Origin: an uncultured Sulfitobacter sp.
GTDB lineage: Bacteria > Pseudomonadota > Alphaproteobacteria > Rhodobacterales > Rhodobacteraceae
DNA length: 64,000 bases
NCBI GenBank assembly: GCA_947501805.1
Contig: CANMXJ010000015.1
Location: forward strand, 35,730 to 99,729
Direction: 5' to 3'
Shown one piece after another: positions 25,878 to 35,660 of the stretch. The notes beneath the pieces were generated by a model. That model saw only the letters and a program-made list of their open reading frames with translations. It ran no database searches and was not told the DNA's origin. The position numbers were made by a program, and so were the translations under genes. The stretch's first letter is position 1; every line of letters begins with the position of its first letter.

Positions 25878-27970
25878 TTTGCAGCTTCCTTGTTCAGATC
25901 ATCAAATGTGCGGCCCTCGGCCACGAGTTGTTTCAACAGCGGTGCTGGTTGCCAGAACCACGCGTCATCCTTGGCGTAACACTCGATGTCAGCCAGAACG
26001 GTATCCAGCCCGACTATATCCGCCCATTTCATAGGTCCCCCCCAATAGCGTGGAAATCCGTACCCAAAGAGCAACGTCATATCGACGTCCAGCGGACGGC
26101 GTGCGATGCCTTCGCCTACAACTTTTGCGGCTTCGTTCACCATCGCACACATGTAGCGTCGCACAATATCTTCATCGCTGAATTCACGTGGCGTAATTCC
26201 AAGTTCGGCCTGTTCAGTGGCGATCAGTTTTGCGATTTTCGGGTTTGGCGTGCCGCCGCGCTTACCTTTTTCATAGACGTAGTACCCTTCACCTGTTTTC
26301 TGTCCGAAATGGCCCTCTTCACAGAGCTTGTCGATGTAGGTCGGTACGCGTTCTTCGGGATGACGGTCCCGCGCTTTGCGTTTGCGGGTCATCCATCCGA
26401 TGTCCAGTCCGGCAAGATCGGCCACGGCAAATGGCCCCATAGCAAAGCCAAAGCCCACCAAGGCCTTGTCGATCTGGAAAGGTGTCGCCCCGTCCAGAAC
26501 CATGTGATCCGCGGCAGTGCGGTAGGTCGCAAGGATACGGTTGCCAATGAACCCGTCACAAACGCCTGCACGCACCGAAATCTTGCCCAGCGCCTTGCCA
26601 AGCGAAAAGCCTGTTGCCACCACGTCAGGTGCAGTTTTGTCTGCCACAACCACTTCAAGCAGTTTCATCACATGCGCCGGAGAAAAGAAATGCAACCCGA
26701 TCACGTCTTGCGGGCGGGAGGTCGCTGTAGCAATTTCGTCAACATCGAGATACGAGGTGTTGGACGCCAGCACACAGCCCTGCTTGCAAACGGCGTCCAG
26801 CTTGCCAAAGACTTCCTTTTTGACGTCCATGTTCTCAAAGACTGCCTCGACCACAAGGTCCACGTCTTTCAAAGCATCATAATCGGTGGAAACCACAAGC
26901 GCCTGAGTGGTCAGCGCATCAAATTTCTCCTGGCTGATCTTGCCGCGTTTTAATGCACCTTGCAGGTTGCCCTCAATGCGGCCTTTTGCGGCGGCGACCG
27001 CCTCGTCTTTCATTTCGATCAAAACCACAACAAGACCTGCAAGCAATGCCGCTGTGGCAATACCAGCACCCATGGTGCCACCACCAATGACGCCGATCGC
27101 TTTTAGTTCGCGTGGCTCCACGCCCTTTAATTCAGGCAGGTTGCTGACAGCACGTTCCGAGAAGAACGCATGGATCATGCCTTGGCGTTGATCCGTTTCC
27201 ATCAGTTCCGAGAACAGATCGCGTTCTTTTTTCAAGCCTTCGGCAAACGGCAGTTCGCTGGCAGCTTGAACGGCACGTACGGCGGTCGCCGGACTGATCT
27301 GGCCACGCCCCTTTTTCAGCACCGCATCATAAGTTGCGTCCCAATCTATTGCAGGTGCAGCCGGCATCTCGCTGACGGGGCGGCGCTCTGCGCCCTCTGC
27401 CAGCAGTTCTTGAGCATAGGCAAGACCAACCGCTTCGGGATCACCCTCAACAACACGATCCAGTACACCCATATCAAGTGCTTCGCCCGCTTTGACGTGG
27501 CGGCCCGATGTGATCATCTCTATCGCTTTTTCGGCACCTGTAAGGCGTGGCAGACGTTGTGTGCCCCCGGCACCGGGGATCAATCCCAGATGCACCTCAG
27601 GCAATCCGACACGCGCTGTTGGTTGAGCGATGCGGTAGTGTGCGGACAACGCAACCTCAAGGCCGCCTCCCAAGGACACGCCATGCATCGAAGCAACAAC
27701 CAGTAAAGGCGAAGCCTCGATCCGGTCGCACAAAACGGGCAAGTGTGGCTCCTTCGGCGGCTTACCGAATTCGGTGATGTCAGCACCCGCAATGAACGCA
27801 CGTCCTTCACCCACGATCAGCACAGCAAGTACACCTTCGTCCGCTTCCGCGCGATCCATTGCATCCGATAGCCCCTGACGCACAGCATGGCTTAGTGCAT
27901 TGACAGGCGGGTTCTGGATACGCAGCACCGCAACATCGTCATGACGGGTGTAGGCAATCTTGTCGTTCAT
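25874..27970 (-). CDS. Bifunctional enoyl-CoA hydratase / 3-hydroxyacyl-CoA dehydrogenase, PimF/FadJ-like
   Basis: A 698-residue protein with a crotonase domain (about 1-190; [13 protein letters not shown] and [12 protein letters not shown] give the oxyanion hole, [16 protein letters not shown] the distal part), a linker, and a 3-hydroxyacyl-CoA dehydrogenase (NAD motif [12 protein letters not shown] near 300, catalytic region [17 protein letters not shown]). A duplicated C-terminal helical domain follows. It carries out hydration and NAD-dependent oxidation of beta-oxidation intermediates. The ATG at 27970 has a GGAGA ribosome site; the extra upstream frame enters the regulator gene. It is the first enzyme gene of the operon, 13 bases after iclR, and overlaps the thiolase by 4 bases, suggesting a physical complex with it. 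Confidence 0.9.
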   Translation of the reverse strand: MNDKIAYTRHDDVAVLRIQNPPVNALSHAVRQGLSDAMDRAEADEGVLAVLIVGEGRAFIAGADITEFGKPPKEPHLPVLCDRIEASPLLVVASMHGVSLGGGLEVALSAHYRIAQPTARVGLPEVHLGLIPGAGGTQRLPRLTGAEKAIEMITSGRHVKAGEALDMGVLDRVVEGDPEAVGLAYAQELLAEGAERRPVSEMPAAPAIDWDATYDAVLKKGRGQISPATAVRAVQAASELPFAEGLKKERDLFSELMETDQRQGMIHAFFSERAVSNLPELKGVEPRELKAIGVIGGGTMGAGIATAALLAGLVVVLIEMKDEAVAAAKGRIEGNLQGALKRGKISQEKFDALTTQALVVSTDYDALKDVDLVVEAVFENMDVKKEVFGKLDAVCKQGCVLASNTSYLDVDEIATATSRPQDVIGLHFFSPAHVMKLLEVVVADKTAPDVVATGFSLGKALGKISVRAGVCDGFIGNRILATYRTAADHMVLDGATPFQIDKALVGFGFAMGPFAVADLAGLDIGWMTRKRKARDRHPEERVPTYIDKLCEEGHFGQKTGEGYYVYEKGKRGGTPNPKIAKLIATEQAELGITPREFSDEDIVRRYMCAMVNEAAKVVGEGIARRPLDVDMTLLFGYGFPRYWGGPMKWADIVGLDTVLADIECYAKDDAWFWQPAPLLKQLVAEGRTFDDLNKEAAK

Positions 27971-27983
27971 TTTAGTCTCCTGT

Positions 27984-28778
27984 TCATCCGCGCCGCGTGA
28001 GGGCGGGGGCATGTCCGGTTCGTTGTTCAAGGGCGCGCACCGCGTCTCTGAGGGCTGGGCCCACAGTGCTGATCATGCGCTGGTCTGGCAAGTCGCGTGG
28101 CAGCGCGCCGCAGGTAAACGCAACGCTTTCACCAAATTCGCTTGCGAAATACGGAACGCTAACGGCGTTGACTGTGCGGGCATAACGGAGGTGTTCTGGC
28201 GTGATAACAAAACCCTGCCCGATCAGTTGATCGTACCCGTCCTGTCGAAAGGCCGCCATGGTGTCTGCATCTTCAATTGCGCGAAATTTGTCCTCGGCAA
28301 TGGTGGCCAGCACAGCCTGACCCGAAGACGAGCCAAACATGGGAATCCGGTGCCCCGGCTCCAGCCAGATCGTTGCCATCCCTTGAGGACGCCAGGTCTT
28401 TGCCAAAAGCATCCGGTCACCATCGCGCACTGCAATCAAACTAAGCGTGCCGGTTTCATCCGCCAGCTTTTGCATGGTTTCGGATGCAAGATCGACAAAG
28501 CTGATCGACAAGGAAGCAACCGATCCCAACACAACAGCGGCTGGCCCTAGGCGAAACCGCTCGTTGCGGCCACCATGGCTCAGGTAGCCCAATTCACACA
28601 GAGTATAGGTAAGCCGTGACACAGTGGGTTTTGGAAGTCCGGTGCGCTGCGCGATCTCGGCATGGGTCAAGCCGTTGTCACCTGCACGGAACGCACGCAA
28701 CACCCCAAGGCCGCGTGCCAAAGTGTTGGTAAATTTGCGATCCGACGTCGCTGTATCAGAAAGAAGTTGATCGTTCAT
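27984..28778 (-). CDS. IclR-family transcriptional regulator of the pim-like operon
   Basis: A 264-residue regulator. The N-terminal winged helix (about residues 15-80) begins ARGLGVLRAF and has the recognition helix GLPKPTVSRLTYTL. The C-terminal half is the IclR effector domain that binds small organic acids. It is the promoter-proximal gene of the operon, 13 bases before the pimF-like gene, so it is autoregulated if it acts on its own promoter. The closest functional relatives are PcaR/PobR-type regulators of aromatic acid degradation. I chose the ATG at 28778, where the IclR-like sequence begins; an upstream in-frame start at 28829 would add 17 residues of unrelated character. Ribosome site weak. 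Confidence 0.87.
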   Translation of the reverse strand: MNDQLLSDTATSDRKFTNTLARGLGVLRAFRAGDNGLTHAEIAQRTGLPKPTVSRLTYTLCELGYLSHGGRNERFRLGPAAVVLGSVASLSISFVDLASETMQKLADETGTLSLIAVRDGDRMLLAKTWRPQGMATIWLEPGHRIPMFGSSSGQAVLATIAEDKFRAIEDADTMAAFRQDGYDQLIGQGFVITPEHLRYARTVNAVSVPYFASEFGESVAFTCGALPRDLPDQRMISTVGPALRDAVRALEQRTGHAPALTRRG

Positions 28779-29022
28779 GATACAACAATCACGGCAAGGG
28801 CGCGAAAAATTGAAACCGACCGCAAACAAAAGATCCGCATTCCTGTAGACCGGTAACAGACATCCAACGCCCCCTTGTTTCGCAGAGTGGAACTGTGTTT
28901 CGTTATTAGAATCGAAAGCTAGAGCCTATCCTTGCAGGAGGCAAGCAAAAGAGAACAGAGCCTTGGCGAGGGTCCGCTAGCCGATTGTTTAGGCTTAAAA
29001 GATTTAGGGTCGGGACAGAGTA

Positions 29023-29505
29023 TCATCCATAGATGAAACACGCCGATTGCACCGCGCCTTCGGGAAGGTCCATTTCCATGAGTGTTTCGAAATACATTCT
29101 GTCGCTGGACACCATCAGTCCGCCTTTTGCCAACAGCGGCTCAATCAGCGGTGACACTGCCCGCGCAAAAGCATCGTTCTTTTCAAGGTTATGTCCCCCC
29201 AAATCCGCATGAATCAAAGATGCTGTCGCCCCAAACCGTTCAAGCGCCTGTGGCAGGGTCTCATATACGTCGCCAAGAACCAGCATATCATCAGGCGGCG
29301 TGCTGGCAGGATTGGACGCCACCGCGTGTTCAAACACAAAGATGTCACGGTCTGGCATGATCTCCACCATATGATGGTATGTCCGGCCATTTCCCAACCC
29401 CAGTTCGAATACTGGCCCCGGCATCTGCGCCGTCCGCGCAGCGGCAAAGTTGAGGCAAGCACGCTGGGATGTCATACGATTGATAAAGTGGTCAAGTCTG
29501 CTCAT
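29023..29505 (-). CDS. Small class I SAM-dependent methyltransferase
   Basis: A 160-residue protein with the Rossmann SAM-binding motif I at VFELGLGNGRTYHHM, an acidic end of strand 2 (IFVFEHAVA) and a motif-IV-like LIHADLGGHN. It lacks any substrate-binding extension, so it is near the minimum size for the fold. Homologues of this size are common in Rhodobacteraceae, to my recollection without known substrate. The ATG at 29505 is preceded by AAGGA; upstream open frame to 29616 has no family resemblance. It is divergent from the yej importer and not obviously part of an operon. The 244 bases between it and the iclR start hold no gene that I can see. Confidence 0.75.
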   Translation of the reverse strand: MSRLDHFINRMTSQRACLNFAAARTAQMPGPVFELGLGNGRTYHHMVEIMPDRDIFVFEHAVASNPASTPPDDMLVLGDVYETLPQALERFGATASLIHADLGGHNLEKNDAFARAVSPLIEPLLAKGGLMVSSDRMYFETLMEMDLPEGAVQSACFIYG

Positions 29506-29691
29506 GGCGGGGTCCTTTGCGGCGCTGGATGCCCTTAGCACCAGCTTGATTGCACATGTAACCGCAACGCGTATCCGGCTACCAGAGGATGTTGGCTGAC
29601 GTTTGATTATCAACACATCTCCTAGACGATGCCGCGTAAATCGGCTTCACTCCGAATCCAAAGGCTCTTTTTCATATCCGACAGGATTTCG

Positions 29692-31461
29692 ATGACCTCT
29701 TTGCTGGACGTAGACGCGCTTACCATCGGGTTCGGTGACGCACCTCCCGTGGTGTCCGGTGTCAGTTTTTCCGTGCAGGCGGGACAGACTTTGGCGTTGG
29801 TTGGCGAAAGCGGGTCGGGCAAGACGCTAACCTGCCGTACTGCCTTGCGCATCCTGCCGGACGCAGCGCAGATCAGAAGCGGCTCTGTTACGTTTGCAGG
29901 GCAAAACGGTCCCGTTGATTTGCTGCATGCGCCGGAACGCCAGTTGCGCCGTATTCGAGGCAATCAAATCGCTATGATCTTTCAAGAGCCGATGCGGTCC
30001 TTGTCGCCGTTGCATCGTCTTGGAAATCAGGTTGCCGAAGTTTTGCGCCTGCACCGCGACATGGGAGCCGGTGAGGCCAAGAAACGGGTGCTGGAACAAT
30101 TCGACAAGGTTGGCTTTGCCGACGCGGATCGCGCATGGCGCAGCTATCCGTTCGAAATGTCGGGCGGGATGCGACAACGTGCGATGATCGCGATGGCGAT
30201 GGTCGCCCAGCCCGAGTTGCTGATCGCGGACGAGCCGACAACAGCGTTGGATGTGACCACGCAAGCACAGGTTTTGGGGTTGATCAATTCCTTGCAAAAA
30301 GACACGGGCATGGCTGTAATTCTGGTCACGCATGATCTGGGCGTGGTGGCCAACATGGCGGAACATGTCGTGGTGATGAACAAGGGCCGCGTTGTGGAAT
30401 CAGGTCGCGCGGAACATATCCTGAGCGCACCGGCGCATGGGTATACGGCCAAATTGTTTGCCGCGGCCCCCATGATCCCGACGGTAGCAACGCCTGCCCC
30501 GTCCCTCAGCCAAACCGACGTGATACTTGATCTGAAAAACGTGACCAAGACATACACCATGCGCGCAAGCGGATGGCGCGCACCGCAAAAGATTACCGCC
30601 TGCCGCGATGTGAACCTGCAAGTGCCGCGTGGCAAAACGCTGGCGGTGGTCGGCGAAAGCGGGTCGGGCAAGACAACTTGCGCACGTGTCGCACTTGGCG
30701 CAGAGCGACCGGATGCAGGCGGCGAGGTTTTGTTTCGCCCTGTCGCGGGCGAGCCGGCCCTGCCGGTCCATGATATGACCAATGCCCAGCGCACCGCTTT
30801 CCAGCGGCAGGCGCAGATGGTGTTTCAGGACCCCTATTCATCGCTCAGCCCCCGCATGCGGGTGCTGAGCGCGCTGGTTGAACCCATGGAAATTCATGGC
30901 ATTGGCAGCAAGGCCGATCGTCGTGACAAAGCGGCCGAGATGCTCAACTGGGTGGGATTGAACCCTGACATGCTGCGCCGTTATCCACATGCCTTCTCCG
31001 GCGGTCAGCGCCAACGCCTGTCAATTGCGCGGGCATTGACGCTGGATCCCAAATTGTTGATCTGCGACGAGCCGACTTCGGCGTTGGATGTCTCCGTTCA
31101 GGATCAAATCCTGACGCTGCTTGAAGACATCCGGGACCGCGCCAACCTCAGCTATCTTTTTATCAGTCACGATCTGGCCGTTGTGGCCCGCATCGCGGAT
31201 GAAGTGGCGGTCATGCGGGCTGGGGTGATCGTAGAGCAAGCACCACCCGATACGTTGTTCTACAACCCCCAACATCCCTACACCAAAGCGCTGATTGCTG
31301 CGCAACCCGAACCGGATATCTCGCGGCCCATTGACCTTGAACTGGTTGCCAAAGGCGCGGGCTCCCCTGCGTCATGGCCGGAAATGTTCCGCTTTGAAGG
31401 CGCAATCGCGCCGGAATTGCGCGAGATGGGATCGGGCCACAAGGTGCGCTGTCATGCGTAA
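29692..31461 (+). CDS. yejF: Peptide ABC transporter, fused double ATP-binding protein (YejF-like)
   Basis: A 589-residue cytoplasmic ATPase made of two nucleotide-binding domains. Domain 1 (about 1-260) has Walker A GESGSGKT, signature MSGGMRQRAMI and Walker B LLIADEP. Domain 2 (about 285-560) has a second GESGSGKT, FSGGQRQRLSIARAL and LLICDEP. The fused layout is that of YejF of the microcin C/oligopeptide importer YejABEF. It is the first gene of four overlapping genes, whereas in E. coli the ATPase is last. The ATG at 29692 has AGGA 5 bases upstream. The next gene starts 8 bases inside its end. Confidence 0.9.
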   Translation: MTSLLDVDALTIGFGDAPPVVSGVSFSVQAGQTLALVGESGSGKTLTCRTALRILPDAAQIRSGSVTFAGQNGPVDLLHAPERQLRRIRGNQIAMIFQEPMRSLSPLHRLGNQVAEVLRLHRDMGAGEAKKRVLEQFDKVGFADADRAWRSYPFEMSGGMRQRAMIAMAMVAQPELLIADEPTTALDVTTQAQVLGLINSLQKDTGMAVILVTHDLGVVANMAEHVVVMNKGRVVESGRAEHILSAPAHGYTAKLFAAAPMIPTVATPAPSLSQTDVILDLKNVTKTYTMRASGWRAPQKITACRDVNLQVPRGKTLAVVGESGSGKTTCARVALGAERPDAGGEVLFRPVAGEPALPVHDMTNAQRTAFQRQAQMVFQDPYSSLSPRMRVLSALVEPMEIHGIGSKADRRDKAAEMLNWVGLNPDMLRRYPHAFSGGQRQRLSIARALTLDPKLLICDEPTSALDVSVQDQILTLLEDIRDRANLSYLFISHDLAVVARIADEVAVMRAGVIVEQAPPDTLFYNPQHPYTKALIAAQPEPDISRPIDLELVAKGAGSPASWPEMFRFEGAIAPELREMGSGHKVRCHA

Positions 31462-33361
31462 AATCCTCGCTCTCCTTGCCCTGATTGCTACCCCGGTCCT
31501 TGCGCAACCTGACTTAAAGGAAACGACGTTCCTGAAGGCCGAAGTCTTGGCCGGTGATCTGCCGCCGATTGCCGAACGCGTGCCCGATGTGCCGCTTGTT
31601 GTTGATCTGGAAGCAAAGGGGCGCAGTTTCGGTGTGCAGGGCGGTACATTGCGCACCATGGTTACGCGCTCCAAGGACGTGCGACAGATGGTTGTCTACG
31701 GCTACGCACGACTGGTGGGTTACACGCCGCAATATGAACTCTATCCCGATATCCTGCGCGATGTTGAGGTGATCGAGAACCGCAAGTACATCCTCCACCT
31801 GCGCCCCGGCCACCGATGGTCAGATGGCGCGCCCTTCACCTCCGAAGATTTCCGCTATTGGTGGGAAAAAGTGGTGAACAACCCCGAGATTACCCCGTCT
31901 GGACCGCCAGAGTTCATGATTGTTGATGGCAAACTGGGCTCTGTGACGTTTCCCGATGAACACACTGTGATCTTTGAATGGGACACGCCCAATTCCAACT
32001 TCCTGCCGCTCTTGGCGCAAGCCGCCCCGCCGTTCATTTACCGCCCTGCGCATTACCTCAAGCAGTTCCACCTCGACTTTGCCGAAACAGAAACCTTGGC
32101 TCAGGAAGTGCGTCGCGCCCGCGTCAAAAGCTGGGCCGCGTTGCACAACAAACGCGATAACATGTACAAGTTCGACAATCCGCAACAGCCAACACTGCAA
32201 CCCTGGGTCAGCGCCAGTGGGCGCACTTCACGACAGCTGTTTGTGCGCAATCCGTATTACCATCGCATTGACGCAAAAGGGGTGCAATTGCCCTATATCG
32301 ACGTGGTAAACATGACAATCGTGGGGGGGGGGCTGGTCGCGGCCAAGGCAAATGCAGGCGAAGTAGACCTGCAAGCACGTGGCCTCGACTTTCCCGATGT
32401 GTCCATCCTCAAGAAAGGCGAAACGGACGGCGGAAACTATCGCACATTGCTGTGGGCGAGTGGTGTTGCCAGCCAGATCGCTATCTATCCAAACCTCAAT
32501 TTCCGCGACCCTGTTTGGCGCGAAGTGATGCGCGATGTGCGTTTTCGCCGCGCACTTAGCCTCGGCATCGACAGGCGCATGATCAATCGCGCGCTTTACT
32601 TCGGGTTGGGCAAGGAAGGTGGCATGACTGTATTGAGTCAAAGCCCCCTGTTTGATCTGCCAAACCTCTACAACTCAGCTATTTACTACCCCGCCAAAGC
32701 AAATGCATTGCTGGACGAAATGGGCCTGACTGAGCGCAATCCTGCCGGGATCAGACTTCTACCGGATGGCCGCCCGATGGAGTTTGTGATCGAAACTGCA
32801 GGCGAGCGCCAAGAAGTAAGCAACGCTTTGGCAATCGTGACGGACACATGGCGCGAAATTGGCGTGAAACTGGTGATGCGCCCGCTCGACCGCGACATAT
32901 TGCGCAACCGCGTATACGCAGGCGTGAGCATGGCAGCAATATGGTTTGGCTGGGACAACGGTTTGCCGTCATCATCCACATCACCGGATTATCTGGCCCC
33001 AACCAACCAGGAGTTCTTTGCTTGGCCAAAATGGGGCCAATACTATGCAACAGGTGGAAAATCCGGTGAAGCACCCGACAATGAACCTGCAAAGCGCCTG
33101 TTGTCCTTATCCGACGATTGGGCGCACACTTATGATCCGGCGGAACGCAAGGCAATCTGGAAGAAAATGTTGAAAATTCATGCGGATCAGCAGTTTGCTA
33201 TCGGAATCCTTTCGGAAGCGCCCCAACCTGTTGTGGTGTCCAGGAACCTGCGCAATGTGCCAGAGGTCGCCATTTGGGCCTATGATCCGGGTGCCCATTT
33301 TGGCGTGCACCGAATTGATGAGTTCTACTTTGAAGACCCGTTCATGCAGGTGACGCAATGA
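31454..33361 (+). CDS. yejA: Peptide ABC transporter substrate-binding protein (YejA-like)
   Basis: A 635-residue periplasmic binding protein of the family 5 extracellular solute-binding type. Residues 1-18 (MRKILALLALIATPVLAQ) are a Sec signal peptide. The mature part has LRPGHRWSDGAPFTSEDFRYWWE, the standard family motif. The length above 600 residues and the long N-terminal region match YejA rather than the shorter DppA/OppA proteins. It overlaps yejF by 8 bases and yejB by 4. The ligand is probably an oligopeptide or peptide-like compound. A run of eight G residues near 32325 lies within the frame. Confidence 0.9.
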   Translation: MRKILALLALIATPVLAQPDLKETTFLKAEVLAGDLPPIAERVPDVPLVVDLEAKGRSFGVQGGTLRTMVTRSKDVRQMVVYGYARLVGYTPQYELYPDILRDVEVIENRKYILHLRPGHRWSDGAPFTSEDFRYWWEKVVNNPEITPSGPPEFMIVDGKLGSVTFPDEHTVIFEWDTPNSNFLPLLAQAAPPFIYRPAHYLKQFHLDFAETETLAQEVRRARVKSWAALHNKRDNMYKFDNPQQPTLQPWVSASGRTSRQLFVRNPYYHRIDAKGVQLPYIDVVNMTIVGGGLVAAKANAGEVDLQARGLDFPDVSILKKGETDGGNYRTLLWASGVASQIAIYPNLNFRDPVWREVMRDVRFRRALSLGIDRRMINRALYFGLGKEGGMTVLSQSPLFDLPNLYNSAIYYPAKANALLDEMGLTERNPAGIRLLPDGRPMEFVIETAGERQEVSNALAIVTDTWREIGVKLVMRPLDRDILRNRVYAGVSMAAIWFGWDNGLPSSSTSPDYLAPTNQEFFAWPKWGQYYATGGKSGEAPDNEPAKRLLSLSDDWAHTYDPAERKAIWKKMLKIHADQQFAIGILSEAPQPVVVSRNLRNVPEVAIWAYDPGAHFGVHRIDEFYFEDPFMQVTQ

Positions 33362-34386
33362 TACTTTTGCGCTATGCCTTGTATCGTTTCATCACGATGC
33401 TCCTGACGCTCTGGGTGGTGTCAATCCTCGTGTTCGTCATCATCAACCTGCCGCCCGGTGACTACCTCAGCAACCAGATCGCCGAGTTGCGCGCGACCGG
33501 ACAGGCCGAAGGTGTTGCCAAAGCCGAGTTCTTGCGCACGGAATACTCGCTGGACCGGCCCCTGTGGGAACAATACTTTATCTGGGTTGGTATGATGCCC
33601 GGCCCTTACGGATTTTCCGGTCTGTTGCAGGGCAACTTTGGCTGGTCCTTCGAGTTTGACCGCCCCGTAGACGAAATTGTTGGTGATGCGCTGTGGTTGA
33701 CCGTGTTGGTCAACCTCGCGGCGGTTCTCTTTGTCTATGCAGTGGCCCTACCGCTTGGTGTCCTGGCGGCCGCGAAGTCCGAAACCTGGGTGGACTACAC
33801 TGCCGGTTTCGTCGGCTATCTGGGCCTTGCGACACCCAATTTCCTGCTGGCACTGATCCTGTTTTACTACGGCAACAAGTATTTTAACTTGCCCATCGGC
33901 GGCCTGATGAACCCCGCGTTTGAGGGAGAGCCGATGACATGGGCCAAGGTCAAATCGATCCTGCTGCATCTTATCGTTCCAACCTTTGTCATCGGCACCT
34001 CCGGTGCGGCGGCGATGATGCAGCGCCTTCGGGCCAACATGCTGGACGAGCTGAGCAAGCCTTACGTGGAAACCGCGAAGGCCAAAGGAATGGCCCCTGC
34101 CCGCCTGCTGGCCAAATATCCGCTGCGTATGGCCTTCAATCCGTTTGTGGCCGACATCGGCAATCTGTTGCCCTCGATGATTTCCGGCTCGGTTCTTGTC
34201 TCTGTAGTCTTGGGTCTGCAAACCATCGGTCCCTCCTTGCTGACCGCGCTAAAATCGCAGGACCAGTTTCTTGCCGCCTTTATTCTGATGTTTGTCGCGC
34301 TGCTGACGCTCATCGGCACAATGATCTCTGATTTGCTGCTTGTCCTGCTTGATCCGCGAATCCGGTACGGGGCCAAAGGCGCATGA
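33358..34386 (+). CDS. yejB: Peptide ABC transporter permease (YejB-like)
   Basis: A 342-residue inner-membrane permease with about six transmembrane helices, the first at residues 10-30. The N-terminal RYALYRFITMLLTLWVVSI and the coupling loop around ETAKAKGMAPARLLAKYPLR identify the DppB/OppB family. A periplasmic loop of about 60 residues after helix 1 is typical of YejB. Its start overlaps the yejA stop and its stop overlaps the yejE start, each by 4 bases (ATGA), so the operon is fully coupled. Confidence 0.92.
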   Translation: MILLRYALYRFITMLLTLWVVSILVFVIINLPPGDYLSNQIAELRATGQAEGVAKAEFLRTEYSLDRPLWEQYFIWVGMMPGPYGFSGLLQGNFGWSFEFDRPVDEIVGDALWLTVLVNLAAVLFVYAVALPLGVLAAAKSETWVDYTAGFVGYLGLATPNFLLALILFYYGNKYFNLPIGGLMNPAFEGEPMTWAKVKSILLHLIVPTFVIGTSGAAAMMQRLRANMLDELSKPYVETAKAKGMAPARLLAKYPLRMAFNPFVADIGNLLPSMISGSVLVSVVLGLQTIGPSLLTALKSQDQFLAAFILMFVALLTLIGTMISDLLLVLLDPRIRYGAKGA

Positions 34387-35537
34387 GCATCCAGCCTGAC
34401 AACCGCTATGTCGACCCTCAACCCTGGAGCGACGAAACCGACATCAGCGCACCAGAACGGTCGGATATGGACGCGCCTGCGTGGCTGCTTACATGGCGCA
34501 AATTCAGGCGGCACAAGATTGCCCTGATCTCCGGGATTTTCTTGCTGACCTGCTATCTTATCTTGCCGATTGCCGGTTTCATTGCCCCCTACACACCCAA
34601 TGAACGCAGTGCCGATTACCTTTATGCGCCACCGCAAAGCATCAATCTGTGGCATGAGGGCAAGCTTGTCGGACCTTATGTCTATCCGGTTACTGCCGAA
34701 GCCGATCTGGTTAATTTCCGATGGACCTATACCACGGATGAGACATCCCCGATGCCTCTCGAGTTTTTCTGTGAAGGAGACAGCTATCGCCTGTTTGGCC
34801 TGATCCTGTCAGACACCCATCTGTTTTGCGCACCGGAGGGGGCAACGGTCTTTGTCTGGGGGTCGGACCGTCTGGGCCGCGATGTGTTCAGTCGCATCCT
34901 TTATGGTGCGCAACTTTCGCTGACGGTTGGTCTTATCGGCATTACGGTGTCTTTTCTGCTGGGCATCACCTTTGGTGCGATGGCGGGATATTTCGGCGGG
35001 CGTACCGACTGGATCATCAATCGCGTCATCGAAATCCTGCGCTCTTTGCCGGAATTGCCGTTGTGGCTGGCCCTCTCTGCGGCGGTGCCGTCGAATTGGG
35101 GACCAGTTGCGGTCTTTTTTATCATATCAATCATTCTGGGGATATTGGACTGGCCCGGACTGGCGCGGGCGGTGCGATCAAAATTCCTGAGCTTGCGCGA
35201 AGAGGAATACGTCAAAGCTGCCGAGATGATGGGCGCTAAACCGTCCCGCGTGATCCGCCGGCATTTGCTGCCAAACTTCATGTCGCACCTGATTGCAAGT
35301 GCAACCCTGTCGATCCCGGCGATGATCCTTGGCGAGACCGCACTTAGTTTCCTTGGCCTTGGCCTGCGCGCGCCTGCGGTGTCATGGGGTGTGATGCTCA
35401 ACGACGCTCAAAATCTGGCCAGTATCGAAATCTACTGGTGGACCGCCATCCCAATGCTGCCAATCATCGTGGTTGTGTTGGCGTTCAACTTCCTTGGCGA
35501 CGGATTGCGTGCCTCGCTGGATCCCTACAAAAGCTAA
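34383..35537 (+). CDS. yejE: Peptide ABC transporter permease (YejE-like)
   Basis: A 384-residue permease of the DppC/OppC family and partner of YejB. A cytoplasmic N-terminus of about 45 residues precedes the first helix. A large periplasmic insert (about residues 75-150, with two cysteines) separates helix 1 from the core, which begins VWGSDRLGRDVFSRILYGA. The coupling loop is EYVKAAEMMGAKPSRVIRRHLLPN. The length and insert are as in YejE. Last gene of the operon; a GC-rich self-complementary stretch lies about 60 bases downstream without a T-run. Confidence 0.92.
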   Translation: MSIQPDNRYVDPQPWSDETDISAPERSDMDAPAWLLTWRKFRRHKIALISGIFLLTCYLILPIAGFIAPYTPNERSADYLYAPPQSINLWHEGKLVGPYVYPVTAEADLVNFRWTYTTDETSPMPLEFFCEGDSYRLFGLILSDTHLFCAPEGATVFVWGSDRLGRDVFSRILYGAQLSLTVGLIGITVSFLLGITFGAMAGYFGGRTDWIINRVIEILRSLPELPLWLALSAAVPSNWGPVAVFFIISIILGILDWPGLARAVRSKFLSLREEEYVKAAEMMGAKPSRVIRRHLLPNFMSHLIASATLSIPAMILGETALSFLGLGLRAPAVSWGVMLNDAQNLASIEIYWWTAIPMLPIIVVVLAFNFLGDGLRASLDPYKS

Positions 35538-35660
35538 GGACGCGGAAAAGCCCGCAGGCCCTGTCCCGCGCCCCTTTCTTCACTTGGCCTTTAACCTCCG
35601 GAGGTCCGGAGGCAGATCCTCCGAATTGCGCAAGGCTGCTGCCAAGTATGCGATACGAGG

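Noticed and set aside
25928..26953. 341-codon open frame opposite the pimF-like gene
   Set aside because: Antisense shadow of an unmistakable bifunctional beta-oxidation gene, no ribosome site, no domain.
35590..35640. GC-rich self-complementary stretch (CCTCCGGAGG and relatives) after yejE as terminator
   Set aside because: Stem with almost no loop and no T-run; could be chance in GC-rich DNA.
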